DNA from: Bacillota bacterium
GTDB taxonomy: Bacteria > Bacillota > Clostridia > Acetivibrionales > Acetivibrionaceae
Assembly (NCBI GenBank): GCA_023398495.1
Contig: JAEWSG010000039.1
Coordinates: 62,001 to 126,000 of the forward strand
DNA: 64,000 nt
Reading direction: 5' to 3'
Below, one piece after another: positions 1 through 8,776 of the stretch. The notes below the pieces were generated by a model. That model was not told the DNA's origin. It was given only the letters and a program-made list of their open reading frames with translations, and did not search any database. Position 1 is the first letter of the stretch, and the number at the start of each line of letters is the position of its first letter. Position numbers and translations under genes: made by a program.

Positions 1-511
1 AAAATCCAGCATAAACTAAAGCTGATACTCTAATTGGTTTACCTTTAACCGTTATTTGTTCAGTATCTTCTATTTCAAACTGAGAAACAACGTCTATTAA
101 AGTGCCTAATTCCCTGTTGGCTAATAACAAGGCACTATCCTTGTCAAGTAGCGGTACGTTATCAATAGTTGCATTGTAATCCTTTATATCACCTTCTACA
201 ATGTGTGATTCCAACATGGATGCATAATCTCTTGAATTAACTAGTCTGTTACCGAAAAATGCAGCTCCAATTAAAAAGACGATAAGCAGACCGATAAATA
301 CGAAAGGTATTATTGTTATTTTGGTCATCTTATCATATTTGTGAGCATCATTAGCCAATGATGTTCCGGCAAAGATAAATAAAGTTGTGATTATAAATAG
401 CCACATTCCAATAGACTCAATATTCCATGCCGGCAGTAATAGATAGTTTAATAGCCATGCCAAAACACCTGTTATTGCTGCAGAAATGCTGACACTTTTT
501 ATATTTTTCAT
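1..511 (-). CDS. Membrane protein with extracytoplasmic domain, C-terminus outside window
   Basis: Reading the minus strand from an ATG at 509-511 gives 170 codons without a stop before the window edge, so the gene is partial at its 3' end. A GAGGTAAGG ribosome site lies just upstream. The translation starts with a short basic end, then three hydrophobic stretches (about residues 8-22, 30-46 and 66-86), followed by a soluble part that includes NRLVNSRDYASML and DKDSALLLANRELG. The pattern suggests a few N-terminal membrane helices and an external domain. I do not recognise the family with certainty; similar membrane proteins of unknown role occur in Firmicutes. It is divergent from the hsp20 gene. 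Confidence 0.6.
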   Translation of the reverse strand, partial: MKNIKSVSISAAITGVLAWLLNYLLLPAWNIESIGMWLFIITTLFIFAGTSLANDAHKYDKMTKITIIPFVFIGLLIVFLIGAAFFGNRLVNSRDYASMLESHIVEGDIKDYNATIDNVPLLDKDSALLLANRELGTLIDVVSQFEIEDTEQITVKGKPIRVSALVYAGF

Positions 512-818
512 TTTCCTTACCTCTTCCATAATATTTATATACTATAAATTAAATTCTACACTTGTTAATTTTATATCAAAATTCTATTCAAGTCTACAGA
601 GTGTTTTACGTTGATTTTGCCAATTTCTAACTGCTTAATTTGATCAGGTAGTTATCTTTAGGAGGTGCAGCATTGAAAAAAATGCTAAGGTTTATGCACA
701 ACGTTACAATACTTTATCAATTAGAATGCACATTCTTAACGTCATTAACATAATCTGAATTAGAAATCTTATGAAAATCGAAATAAATGACAGATAAACA
801 AAATTAAATTTATTTAAT

Positions 819-835
819 GGTCAAAGAAGGTCAAA
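819..835 (+). promoter_or_regulatory. CtsR operator, upstream copy
   Basis: The sequence GGTCAAAGAAGGTCAAA is an exact tandem heptad repeat of the CtsR operator type (A/GGTCAAANANA/GGTCAAA) known from Firmicute clp and heat-shock genes. It lies about 110 bases before the hsp20 start and just upstream of the predicted -35 box. Confidence 0.85.
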
Positions 836-843
836 ATCAAATT

Positions 844-873
844 TTGATATTTGTATTAATGACATGGTATAAA
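844..873 (+). promoter_or_regulatory. Likely sigma-A promoter of hsp20
   Basis: TTGATA at 844-849 and TATAAA at 868-873 are separated by 18 bases. The start point would fall near 880, so the promoter lies between the two CtsR sites. Prediction by eye. Confidence 0.5.
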
Positions 874-883
874 TATATTGTAA

Positions 884-900
884 GGTCAAAGATAGTCAAA
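884..900 (+). promoter_or_regulatory. CtsR operator, downstream copy
   Basis: GGTCAAAGATAGTCAAA matches the CtsR heptad repeat. It covers or directly follows the expected transcription start of hsp20, the usual position for repression. Two sites bracketing one promoter suggest tight control. Confidence 0.85.
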
Positions 901-931
901 GTTAATTGAAAAGTTGATGGAGGTGTTTTAT

Positions 932-1387
932 ATGTTCGGACTTACGCCGTATAGCAGGAAAAATAATGGTATTACATCAAGAGGAGATGTTTGGGATGTT
1001 AGCAGAAGTTTATTTGAAGATTTTTTCAATGATCCGTTTTTTAGAGGGGCTTTTCCAGCCACAGCCGGGATTAGAGCCGATATACGTGAGAACGAGAAGG
1101 AATATGTAGTGGATATTGAAATGCCTGGTGTTAAAAAGGAAGACATTAAACTCGATTTAAGAGATGATGTCCTTACCGTTTCAATTGACCGTAAAGAAGA
1201 AGTAAATGAAGATAAAGAAAATTATATCAGGAGAGAAAGAAGGTATGGCTCGCTAAGTAGAAGCTTTTATGTAGAGAATATTAGAGCTGAAAATGTAAAG
1301 GCGAAGTATACTGACGGTATTCTCACTGTTACATTGCCGAAGGAAACGGATACTAAGCGTACTTCACATAAAATTGATATTCAATAG
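932..1387 (+). CDS. hsp20: Small heat shock protein, Hsp20/alpha-crystallin family
   Basis: ATP-independent holdase chaperone that binds unfolding proteins in the cytoplasm. The 151-residue product has a short N-terminal arm (GLTPYSRKN), an alpha-crystallin domain from about residue 40 (GIRADIRENEKEYVVDIEMPG) and the conserved GILTVTLPK strand near the end. The start is ATG 932, served by GGAGGTG at 919-925; an upstream TTG/ATG in frame overlaps that ribosome site and is rejected. It is a single gene followed by strong hairpins. Two CtsR operators upstream indicate heat and protein-stress induction through CtsR, a gene not in this window. Confidence 0.95.
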   Translation: MFGLTPYSRKNNGITSRGDVWDVSRSLFEDFFNDPFFRGAFPATAGIRADIRENEKEYVVDIEMPGVKKEDIKLDLRDDVLTVSIDRKEEVNEDKENYIRRERRYGSLSRSFYVENIRAENVKAKYTDGILTVTLPKETDTKRTSHKIDIQ

Positions 1388-1430
1388 ATAAGGTAGGGCA
1401 TCAGGAATGAAATTTATAATAGAAGGTTAA

Positions 1431-1501
1431 GGTGTTTCAAAAAAATTCATTAGGCAAAGTTTATAGTTGCAACCCAATAAAATCAGCTTTTTTGAAACAC
1501 C
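1431..1501. repeat. Long-loop inverted repeat after hsp20
   Basis: GGTGTTTCAAAAAA at 1431-1444 is the exact reverse complement of TTTTTTGAAACACC at 1488-1501, separated by 43 bases. The 14-bp stem with terminal T run could end hsp20 transcription or be a relic of a small mobile repeat. Confidence 0.6.
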
Positions 1502-1547
1502 AATTGACCAGTTGTTTTTTTGGAACTACCTAAATAATCAGAATTTA

Positions 1548-1600
1548 TTTCAAGCTTCAGGCGGAGTTTACTCTCTGTCTGAAGCTTGAAATTTTAATTT
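1548..1600 (+). terminator. Hairpin terminator downstream of hsp20
   Basis: TTTCAAGCTTCAG at 1548-1560 pairs exactly with CTGAAGCTTGAAA at 1579-1591 and is followed by a T-rich tract (ATTTTAATTT). Confidence 0.65.
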
Positions 1601-1789
1601 GTCCTAATAAAATCATTTTCACGATTTAAATAGGATGAAGATAAAAATAAGTGGAAATAACTTTATTTTTGTAATTTTTTTTAAACTTTTGAATATATAT
1701 AATGTGCATTTATTTTAAGCTACTCAAGCGAAGCTGCAAAGTGTTTGTTTTGTAAGGTGTAAGGTAATATTAAATTATTATTACATGTA

Positions 1790-1818
1790 TTGAGATAAGT
1801 GGAAAAATATAGTATAAT
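1790..1818 (+). promoter_or_regulatory. Sigma-A type promoter for the Spo0E-like gene
   Basis: TTGAGA at 1790-1795, a 17-base spacer and a perfect TATAAT at 1813-1818. The next gene starts 155 bases downstream. Confidence 0.65.
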
Positions 1819-1972
1819 ATTGATTGGGGATAATGATTTCAGGAGTGGTGAAAATAGAACTTTAGTTACATTTTCACTTTAGGCCTTGTGTATTCCAAAG
1901 TTCCATGTGAAAAATCTGAAGTAATATTTAAGCTATTCCTTAGGGGAGTATAGTTTGAGAGGAGGGTTATTA

Positions 1973-2152
1973 ATGAATAATTTTACAGAGAAGTTAAAAG
2001 AGGAGATTGTTGAAAAAAACTCACTTCTTAATTCCTTCGACGAAAACTATGACTCGGACAGGAAATGTGCAGAAAGTGTTAAAAATCAGCTAGATGGCCT
2101 TCTGTACCAATATTTTAAGACACTGAGAAAAAATACAATGGATGAAGGCTGA
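1973..2152 (+). CDS. Small Spo0E-like protein (tentative)
   Basis: A 59-residue protein beginning MNNFTEKLKEEIVEKN, with GGAGGG at 1961-1966 as ribosome site; ATG 1973 is preferred to an upstream TTG. It is predicted to be two helices with the segment SVKNQLDGLLYQYF near the end. This resembles the SQ.LD.LI..Y signature of Spo0E-like aspartyl-phosphate phosphatases, which drain phosphate from the sporulation regulator Spo0A, but the signature is imperfect (NQLD instead of SQ.LD). It has its own promoter and a hairpin terminator, so it is a single transcription unit. That it is a gene is fairly sure; the family is a guess. Confidence 0.55.
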   Translation: MNNFTEKLKEEIVEKNSLLNSFDENYDSDRKCAESVKNQLDGLLYQYFKTLRKNTMDEG

Positions 2153-2226
2153 TACGGACAGTACGATTACATCGTTAAGCTGACTTGCGAGGGTGCATTT
2201 TCGTAATATATGTACACCAGACAGAG

Positions 2227-2263
2227 CCGGGAGGAACATATTATATGTTCTTTTCCGGCTTAA
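2227..2263 (+). terminator. Terminator-like hairpin
   Basis: AGCCGG and GAACAT in the left arm pair with ATGTTC and CCGGCT in the right arm, with small internal mismatches, just after the Spo0E-like gene. Confidence 0.55.
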
Positions 2264-2460
2264 TAATTTTCGTGCTCAATCCAATTTAATAAAACTGCAA
2301 TGATTGAAGCAAACTTACTTGTGAGTTTGTTTTTTACTTTTGCAATTATAGTGTTTTTTACTTTAAAATTACAACTTCAATAATATACTGGCATTGGTGA
2401 ATATCAAATGATATAATAAATGACTGACGACTATGGAAATAATATAGGAGTGGACTTGCA

Positions 2461-3363
2461 TTGGATAATTATTCAGGTAAATTTGCTGAAACAGGTTTTG
2501 TTCAGAAAATTTCAGCGTTTATAAAACTATTAAGGCCGAAACAGTGGATTAAAAATTTATTTGTATTTGCACCTTTGATATTTGCAAAACATGTATTTGA
2601 ATATAGTTACCTTACGACAGTTGTTGCAGCGTTTATCTTATTCTGTCTTATATCTTCAGGGGTATATGTACTGAACGATATAATAGATTGCGAGAAGGAC
2701 AGGCTCCATCCAAAAAAGAAAAACAGACCGATTGCATCAGGTACAATAAGCAAAGTTGAGGGCGGTTTCCTTTTATTGGTTTTGTTGCCGCTGGTTTTAG
2801 TTGCTTCTTTTTTTGTTGATGTTTATTTCGGAGTTGTAATTTTATTGTATTTTCTGAACAATACCTTTTACTCCTTTAAGATTAAACATATGGTAATACT
2901 TGACGTGATGAGTATCGCAGTGGGTTTCTTGCTTAGAGTAATTGGAGGAGCACTGGTCATAAGGGTAGATATTTCGCCATGGATACTTTTGTGTACCTTG
3001 CTGCTTTCATTGTTTTTAGGTTTCAGTAAAAGAAGGAATGAGCTTGTTGTAATGGAGACAGATGCACAAAACCATAGAAAAATACTGGAGGAATATTCTC
3101 TTGAGTTTATAGACAATATGCTTTCCATTATTACTGCTTCAACAGTTATGGCGTATTCCTTATATACATTTTCGACCAATAACAAGAATTATAATATGAT
3201 GGTTACCATACCTTTTGTTTTGTATGGTATATTCAGATATCAATATATTATTTATAAGAAAAAGGAAGGCGGTAGCCCTGAGGAAACAGTTTTGTCGGAC
3301 ATTCCCCTTATAGTAAGCATTGCACTATGGGGTATACTCAGTATTGTGATATTATATCTATAA
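2461..3363 (+). CDS. UbiA-family prenyltransferase, decaprenyl-phosphate phosphoribosyltransferase-like
   Basis: Membrane enzyme of the UbiA superfamily, closest in motif pattern to enzymes that transfer 5-phosphoribose from PRPP to a polyprenyl phosphate. The 300 residues include the cytosolic start IKLLRPKQWIKNLFVFAPL, then NDIIDCEKDRLHP near residue 72 followed by RPIASG, the typical Asp-rich substrate loop, and about eight hydrophobic helices. The start is a TTG at 2461 after GGAGTGG. It is the first gene of a surface-glycan run, 23 bases before murJ. Inference: it makes a lipid-linked pentose precursor for a wall or surface polymer; exact acceptor and sugar cannot be read from sequence. 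Confidence 0.8.
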   Translation: MDNYSGKFAETGFVQKISAFIKLLRPKQWIKNLFVFAPLIFAKHVFEYSYLTTVVAAFILFCLISSGVYVLNDIIDCEKDRLHPKKKNRPIASGTISKVEGGFLLLVLLPLVLVASFFVDVYFGVVILLYFLNNTFYSFKIKHMVILDVMSIAVGFLLRVIGGALVIRVDISPWILLCTLLLSLFLGFSKRRNELVVMETDAQNHRKILEEYSLEFIDNMLSIITASTVMAYSLYTFSTNNKNYNMMVTIPFVLYGIFRYQYIIYKKKEGGSPEETVLSDIPLIVSIALWGILSIVILYL

Positions 3364-3386
3364 GAAATTAAGGAGATTTGACTTTA

Positions 3387-4931
3387 ATGAAAAGTACTGC
3401 AAAGACAGTTGGAGTTGTTATGATTATTATGCTGATTTCAAGGCTTTTGGCTTTTGTAAGTGTGATAGCATATACGACCTTTTACAGAGAAGACTTCAAT
3501 ATAAATATATACTCATATGCCATACAGTTTCCCAACATAGTTTTTACCTTTTTTGGGACAGCACTGACTACTGTTGTAATACCGATATTTGCAAGCAACT
3601 TTGAGTCGGGAAATAAACAAAAGGCCTATAAGTTTGCAGACAATGTTATCAGCCTGGCAACTACTTTTACAATGTTGTTGGTAGTCATAGGTGTTTTATT
3701 GGCACCGGTGTTGCCGTTGATGACAAAGTATAGTGAAAATGGATATGACTTTGCAGTGACAGCACTTAGAATAATGTTTCCGGTTATGATATTTTATGCT
3801 TTAAATTACATATTCCAGGGCATACTTCAATCCTTGGGAAAGTTCAATATGCCTGCTTTTGTCAGCATACCGAGCAGTGTTATTATTATTGGATATATCT
3901 TGTTTCTTGGTGAAAGATTTGGTGTTAAAGGCTTGCTGATTGCTACCTTTATCGGACTTTCCACGCAGGCGTTCATATTGATTCCGCCTATTCTTAAAAC
4001 CGATTACAGGTATAGACCGTCATTTAAATATAAGGACGAAGATATAAAAAAGGCTGTAAAGCTTATGATTCCTGTTATGATAGGAACTTCTGCTTATCCC
4101 CTTAACCTCTTTTTCAATGTTACAGTTGCAGCAAACCTTGGCAGTGGAGACATGGTTAATATAATAGCCTTTTCGCAGAATTTGGTTTCATATGCTATCC
4201 TGGTATTTGTTTACTCGGTTACAGCTGTAGTGTTTCCCAAATTTTCAGCTATTGCTGCAAGAGGCGATATGGTTGAGTTTAAAGATAGTGTTGTAAAGAC
4301 CCTCACATCCATTTTTTACTTTTTGATGCCGGCCACTGCGGGATTTATTCTGGTAAGAGAAGAGTTGTTAAACTTCATTGTAGGGTGGAAGTTTTCTGCC
4401 AAAGATGTTGATCTTGCAAGTATGTTGGTGGCATTTTATGCAATCGGTATAGTAGGCATGGGGATAAAGGAAGTTATTGACAGAGCGTTTTATTCTTTAA
4501 AAGACACAAAAAGGCCTGCGGTAATCGGAGTAATAGTAATGGTGGTAAATGTTGGTGCCAGCCTTTTGTTATTACGAATTATGGGTGTATACGGCATACC
4601 GTTGGGGAACTCAATATCTACACTTACAGGTGCTTTGGTGCTTGCGATACTTTTAAGAAGGAAAATCGGAGCTTTTGGAGGGAAAAAACTCTTAAAAGTA
4701 GTGCTAAAAATAGCAGTCTCATGTATTATTATGTCAGTAATCGTTCTGCCTGCAATCCTGCTTTTTAAATCATTTTCAACAGGAATTTCGGTTATGGACA
4801 GAGCCATTCAGCTTATTATACCTGCAGGGCTTGGTGCCTTGGTTTATTTTGCTTCAACATATGTTTTAAAGGTTGATGAAGCAGTGGACGTATTCGAAAA
4901 GGCAAAAATCAGGCTGGGCTTTAAAGGATAG
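3387..4931 (+). CDS. murJ: Lipid II flippase MurJ / MviN-family polysaccharide flippase
   Basis: A 514-residue polytopic membrane protein of the MOP superfamily with about 14 hydrophobic helices. Typical MviN features are the start TVGVVMIIMLISRLLAF, the RE-DFN.N.YSYA segment after helix 1 and FFGTALTTVVIPIF. It would flip lipid-linked cell-wall precursors from the inner to the outer membrane face. AGGAG at 3371-3375 fits ATG 3387 better than the in-frame TTG at 3378, which is only two bases from it. Position between a polyprenyl-phosphate glycosyl enzyme and sugar-decorating genes leaves open that it exports a dedicated surface polymer rather than lipid II. Confidence 0.88.
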   Translation: MKSTAKTVGVVMIIMLISRLLAFVSVIAYTTFYREDFNINIYSYAIQFPNIVFTFFGTALTTVVIPIFASNFESGNKQKAYKFADNVISLATTFTMLLVVIGVLLAPVLPLMTKYSENGYDFAVTALRIMFPVMIFYALNYIFQGILQSLGKFNMPAFVSIPSSVIIIGYILFLGERFGVKGLLIATFIGLSTQAFILIPPILKTDYRYRPSFKYKDEDIKKAVKLMIPVMIGTSAYPLNLFFNVTVAANLGSGDMVNIIAFSQNLVSYAILVFVYSVTAVVFPKFSAIAARGDMVEFKDSVVKTLTSIFYFLMPATAGFILVREELLNFIVGWKFSAKDVDLASMLVAFYAIGIVGMGIKEVIDRAFYSLKDTKRPAVIGVIVMVVNVGASLLLLRIMGVYGIPLGNSISTLTGALVLAILLRRKIGAFGGKKLLKVVLKIAVSCIIMSVIVLPAILLFKSFSTGISVMDRAIQLIIPAGLGALVYFASTYVLKVDEAVDVFEKAKIRLGFKG

Positions 4932-4973
4932 AAATGTATAAATTGGTATTGTGATATTTTTGGAGGGTTTAGC

Positions 4974-5510
4974 GTGAAAAAATTGAAATACTATATTTGT
5001 TTAATGTTGTATTATACCTTTGCAAGACATCTTCCAGGTTCAGACATGATTTACAGCATGGGGTCAAAGCAAATACGCCGTTTCCTATGCAAAGGGATAT
5101 TTGAGAAAACAGGAAAAAATATAAATATTGAGCATGGCACTTTTTTTGGTGCGGGAATAGGCATTGAAATAGGTGATAACTCCGGTTTAGGTGTGAACAG
5201 TAGAGTTTCAGGTCCTCTAAAAATTGGCAATGATGTTATGATTGGTCCGGATGTTATGATATTTACACAAAATCACAGAAATGACCAATTGGACATTCCG
5301 ATGAGGCTTCAGACTGACCCAAAGAAGCCGGTAGTTATAGAAGATGATGTCTGGATTGCTGCAAGAGTAATAATATTGCCCGGTGTTACAGTTCACAAAG
5401 GTGCAATCGTAGGTGCAGGAGCTGTTGTAACCAAGGATGTGCCCGAGTACGCTGTTGTGGGCGGAAATCCTGCTCGGGTTATTAAGTACAGGAATGGAAA
5501 ACCTGTTTAA
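4974..5510 (+). CDS. Hexapeptide-repeat acyltransferase (sugar O-acetyltransferase type)
   Basis: A 178-residue left-handed beta-helix protein. Hexapeptide repeats run from about residue 55 (IGDNSGLGVNSRV, IGNDVMIGPDVMI) to the end (IEDDVWIAARVIILPGVTV, VGAGAVVTKDVPEYAVVGG). The TQNHRN segment carries the His expected as catalytic base in the maltose/galactoside acetyltransferase group. The start is GTG 4974 preceded by TGGAGGG. It probably acetylates a sugar of the polymer made by the surrounding genes. The N-terminal 30 residues are mildly hydrophobic, as in WcaF/VatD-like relatives. Confidence 0.85.
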   Translation: MKKLKYYICLMLYYTFARHLPGSDMIYSMGSKQIRRFLCKGIFEKTGKNINIEHGTFFGAGIGIEIGDNSGLGVNSRVSGPLKIGNDVMIGPDVMIFTQNHRNDQLDIPMRLQTDPKKPVVIEDDVWIAARVIILPGVTVHKGAIVGAGAVVTKDVPEYAVVGGNPARVIKYRNGKPV

Positions 5511-5532
5511 GAATCAGATTGGAGGTGAGAAA

Positions 5533-6639
5533 ATGTTGAAGGTTCTGTATTTGCTCAATCATGCAGGTAAGGCAGGAACTGAAAGGTATGTGGAGACACT
5601 TGTTGAGAAGCTCAATAATAAAGGAATCAAAGCATACTTTGCATATAATGAAGACGGTTTACTGGTAGAACGCTTGAAGGAGTTGGGGGTGGATTGTTAC
5701 AAGATTGAAATGAAGAACCCTTTTGATATAAAAGCCGTTATCAAACTTAACAAGCTGTGCAGGAAATTAGACATTGATCTGATTCATACTCAGTTTTTAA
5801 GGGAAAATTATATAGCTCTGTTATCAAAGCTGTTAAATCCAAAAATAAAAGTGTTTTATACAAATCATTTTATATTGTTTAACAATGCTGTTTTGAGGAT
5901 GACAAACAGGCTGCTTAATCCGCTCAGATCAACTATTATTGCGGTTTGTAACAAGGGCAAGGACATGATGATTTCAAATGGTGTGGATGGCAGAAAGATA
6001 ACGGTTATGTTCAATGGTGTTGATATTAATTATTGGGGCGAGAAGATAGAATCTACAATGCGCGAAGAGTTTGGCATCGGCCAGGACGAATTTGTATTCT
6101 TGTGTGCATCAAGATTCGCTCATGACAAAGGCCATAAATTTCTCATTAATTCCGTTGCTGAGCTGAAGAAACTGACGGATAGGAAGTTTAAATGTGTGCT
6201 TGCAAATGATGGGCCCTTGTTTGAAGAGTGCAAAAATCAGGTAAAGGAATTAGGTCTCGAGAAGGATGTAATTTTTACGGGATTTCGAAAGGATATAAAA
6301 AATCTGATATACGGAAGTGACCTGTATATAAATTCATCTGAGCACGAGGCTCTAAGTTTTGCAATAATAGAAGTTTTAGCATGCGGAATCCCTGTTATAG
6401 CAACTAACATGGCGGGAAATGGTGACATAATTAATGATGAGACAAATTGTGGCATGCTGGTCGAGTATAACGATTCAAAGGGATTAGCTGACGCTGTTAA
6501 CCGCATTATGAAGGACAAACATTTGCAAAAGATATTGGGTGAAAATGCCTTAAAAGCGATTAAAGAGAAATTTAATCTTGATAAGGTGGCTACAGAAACA
6601 TATAATTTATACAGGACAAGTTGTAAAAATAAAGAATAA
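5533..6639 (+). CDS. Glycosyltransferase family 4 (group 1)
   Basis: A 368-residue GT-B fold enzyme. The N-terminal half begins LKVLYLLNHAGKAGTERYV, with a Gly loop for the acceptor; the C-terminal half has FLCASRFAHDKGHKFLI and the nucleotide-sugar site SSEHEALSFAIIEVLACGIPVIA (E-x7-E). The start is ATG 5533 with GGAGGTGAG directly before it; the upstream in-frame extension overlaps the acetyltransferase gene and is not used. It lies in the glycan operon, 22 bases after the acetyltransferase. Sugar and acceptor specificity are not readable. Confidence 0.9.
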   Translation: MLKVLYLLNHAGKAGTERYVETLVEKLNNKGIKAYFAYNEDGLLVERLKELGVDCYKIEMKNPFDIKAVIKLNKLCRKLDIDLIHTQFLRENYIALLSKLLNPKIKVFYTNHFILFNNAVLRMTNRLLNPLRSTIIAVCNKGKDMMISNGVDGRKITVMFNGVDINYWGEKIESTMREEFGIGQDEFVFLCASRFAHDKGHKFLINSVAELKKLTDRKFKCVLANDGPLFEECKNQVKELGLEKDVIFTGFRKDIKNLIYGSDLYINSSEHEALSFAIIEVLACGIPVIATNMAGNGDIINDETNCGMLVEYNDSKGLADAVNRIMKDKHLQKILGENALKAIKEKFNLDKVATETYNLYRTSCKNKE

Positions 6640-6660
6640 TAGTATAGGAGTGTATAAACA

Positions 6661-7158
6661 ATGATTATTGACAGTAAGGGGAAGCTTTTTGGGAAGGTAA
6701 GTATTATTGATATTTTAATTGTCTTAGTAGTAATTGCAGCAGTTGCAGGAGTTGGTTATAAGCTCACGAAATCTAGTACTGGTTCCATTCTGGTTAGTGA
6801 AGAAAAGTTTTTGCTGACTTTTTACTCAGACGAAGCTCCGGATTATGCTGTAAAGTCAGTTAAAACAGGAGATATTGTAAAGGATTTTGATAAGGGTTCA
6901 AACTTTGGAAAGGTAATAGAGCTACCTAAAATTGACAAGGCAATATCTTTTCATGAATATGATGATGGCAAGTGGATAACAGGTAGCCGAACCGGATATT
7001 GTTCTTACTATATGAAAGTTGAAGGAAAGGGAGTAACTAATGCCGATGGAGGATTTTCCTTCAGCGGTGCTAACTATTATATAGGAAGAACCGTTACAAT
7101 AAGGGTAGGTGACACTGTTTTTACAGGCAGAATTTATACTGTTGAAAAAAAGGGGTAA
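6661..7158 (+). CDS. DUF4330 domain membrane-anchored protein
   Basis: A 165-residue protein with the DUF4330 start MIIDSKGKLFGKVSIIDIL and a single N-terminal helix (about residues 15-35), the rest probably outside the membrane and beta-rich. Start ATG 6661, 21 bases after the glycosyltransferase gene and 6 bases before the ligase-like gene, so co-translated. DUF4330 proteins have no established activity; their usual place in exopolysaccharide clusters suggests a role in polymer export or assembly (inference). Confidence 0.8.
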   Translation: MIIDSKGKLFGKVSIIDILIVLVVIAAVAGVGYKLTKSSTGSILVSEEKFLLTFYSDEAPDYAVKSVKTGDIVKDFDKGSNFGKVIELPKIDKAISFHEYDDGKWITGSRTGYCSYYMKVEGKGVTNADGGFSFSGANYYIGRTVTIRVGDTVFTGRIYTVEKKG

Positions 7159-7164
7159 TGAGCT

Positions 7165-8775
7165 TTGCTATATAATAGTTTTATTTTAAAGCCGATATTC
7201 TATATAATCAGAATAATTGAAGCCTCATACCCGGAAAGTATTACCAGAAGATTTTTTGCATTTATAGGGATGGTGGCAAAGAAAATTAATGAGGCTTATG
7301 AGAATAGCCTTGTGAGCAAAATAATTGGGAAAATAGTTAATTTTATAATTGTGCTATTTACTAACAGCTCGATATTCGATTTTTTTGCAAGAGAGGGAAG
7401 GCTTGGTAAGTGGTGGGAAAACAGTCTGGTGTTCAGGGTGTTAAATGAAGTACTTACTGCACCCTCAAATTTGTTTAAGAATATCTACAGGAATAATGAA
7501 GAGATTTTCAAAGGCAGTGTATTTTTCAGAATGTTATCGCTATTGGTCCACAGGTTTGAGATAATTCTAGGGTTGTCTCTGTTAGTGACACTTATAGTAC
7601 CCCACGAGAGGTGGTCCAACATTTATAGCACTGCTATAGCATTAGCACTCTTGTTTTTGTTGTTTGTGTGCACTATTATTAAAAAGAACTCCTATTTTAA
7701 CCTGAAGGCATTAGACTTTTCACTGGTTCTTTTTATAGTGATTATGGCACTTTCATGGGTTACATCAATAAGTCGCAGCTCTAGTCTGAGATTTCTTATA
7801 ATGAATATGACCTGCTTTTTATTCGTATTTATTATAGTGAGTTCCTTGAAAAACGAGAAGTCATTAGGTACGTTTATCGAGATAGTTCTTGTGGGGACAA
7901 CAGTGATTTCCCTATACGGCTTATACCAGTTCTTTTCCGATTCTGTGCGTTTTGATCCTTCACTTACAAGTGTTTATTTAAACGAAGGTATGCCGGGAAG
8001 GGTATATGCAACTGTGTTTAATCCGAATAATTTTGCCGAAATACTGGTTATAATGCTTCCATTTTACGGAGCTGTGATATTCAATGCCAGAACTTTTGTA
8101 AAGAAAGCAGCGTTTCTTGTAATGGCTTTACCGACACTGGCTGTTTTGTTTTGTACCGGCTCGAGATCAGGCTGGATTGCTTTTGCGGTGTTTGTCTTTG
8201 TGTATACATTTTTGAAAAACAAGCGTTTGCTGCCTTTTATGCTTATTGCAGGAATGGTTGCAGTACCGTTTCTTCCTCAACATATTTATAGAAGGATACA
8301 GACCTTATTCAACCTTTCGAAGGACACCTCTGCACAATACAGACTTAAAATTATTCAGACTTCTTGGCCCATGCTTAAGGATTATATTCTGACTGGAGTG
8401 GGCTTGGGAACAGATGTGTTTATGGATGTTGTTGCTAAATACAAGCAATATGCATCTAAAGTACCTGTGCACACTCATGTGATGTATATGCAGATATGGG
8501 TTGAAATGGGTTTGATGGGAATATTGTCTTTTGTGTGGTTTGTATTCAGAACAATAAAAAGTTCAGTTATACATATATTGGAAAAAGCAAATTTGTACTA
8601 TACAAATGTATTGATAGCAGGTGTTTCATCGCTCTTAGGGATATTAACTATGGCAGGAGTTGAATATGTGTGGTATTACCCTAGAGTAATGTTGTTTTTC
8701 TGGGTTGATGCAGCAATTGTTTTAGCCGCGTTAAGCACCTTGAAAGTAAGAAATCACAGACTTTCAGAAGAGTAG
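7165..8775 (+). CDS. O-antigen ligase / Wzy-like polymerase family membrane protein
   Basis: A 536-residue protein. The first 130 residues are partly amphipathic, followed by about 11-12 membrane helices. The long external loop and the segment GRVYATVFNPNNFAEILVI, then CTGSRSGWIAF and VPVHTHVMYMQIWVEMGLMG, are hallmarks of the Wzy_C / O-antigen ligase family. Start TTG 7165 with AGGGG eight bases upstream. It is the last gene of the glycan operon and ends at a perfect hairpin. It should polymerise or ligate the lipid-linked oligosaccharide outside the membrane. Confidence 0.85.
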   Translation: MLYNSFILKPIFYIIRIIEASYPESITRRFFAFIGMVAKKINEAYENSLVSKIIGKIVNFIIVLFTNSSIFDFFAREGRLGKWWENSLVFRVLNEVLTAPSNLFKNIYRNNEEIFKGSVFFRMLSLLVHRFEIILGLSLLVTLIVPHERWSNIYSTAIALALLFLLFVCTIIKKNSYFNLKALDFSLVLFIVIMALSWVTSISRSSSLRFLIMNMTCFLFVFIIVSSLKNEKSLGTFIEIVLVGTTVISLYGLYQFFSDSVRFDPSLTSVYLNEGMPGRVYATVFNPNNFAEILVIMLPFYGAVIFNARTFVKKAAFLVMALPTLAVLFCTGSRSGWIAFAVFVFVYTFLKNKRLLPFMLIAGMVAVPFLPQHIYRRIQTLFNLSKDTSAQYRLKIIQTSWPMLKDYILTGVGLGTDVFMDVVAKYKQYASKVPVHTHVMYMQIWVEMGLMGILSFVWFVFRTIKSSVIHILEKANLYYTNVLIAGVSSLLGILTMAGVEYVWYYPRVMLFFWVDAAIVLAALSTLKVRNHRLSEE

Positions 8776-8776
8776 T

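Larger units (their letters stand above)
512..931. other. Divergent intergenic region with hsp20 control sites
   Basis: AT-rich region of 420 bases between the leftmost membrane protein gene and hsp20. The right third holds the CtsR-type sites and a promoter (listed separately). No open reading frame with a ribosome site was found in the rest. Confidence 0.6.
1388..1972. other. Intergenic region with hairpins and a promoter
   Basis: Gap of 585 bases without a supported gene. It holds a long inverted repeat, a terminator-like hairpin after hsp20, a strong promoter at 1790-1818 and an untranslated leader of about 150 bases before the Spo0E-like gene. In the leader, GTGAAAAT and ATTTTCAC could pair. 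Confidence 0.5.

Noticed and set aside
698..750. Possible degenerate B-type repeat near GCACATTCTTAACGTC
   Set aside because: Shares only about ten bases with the B hairpin and cannot form its stem.
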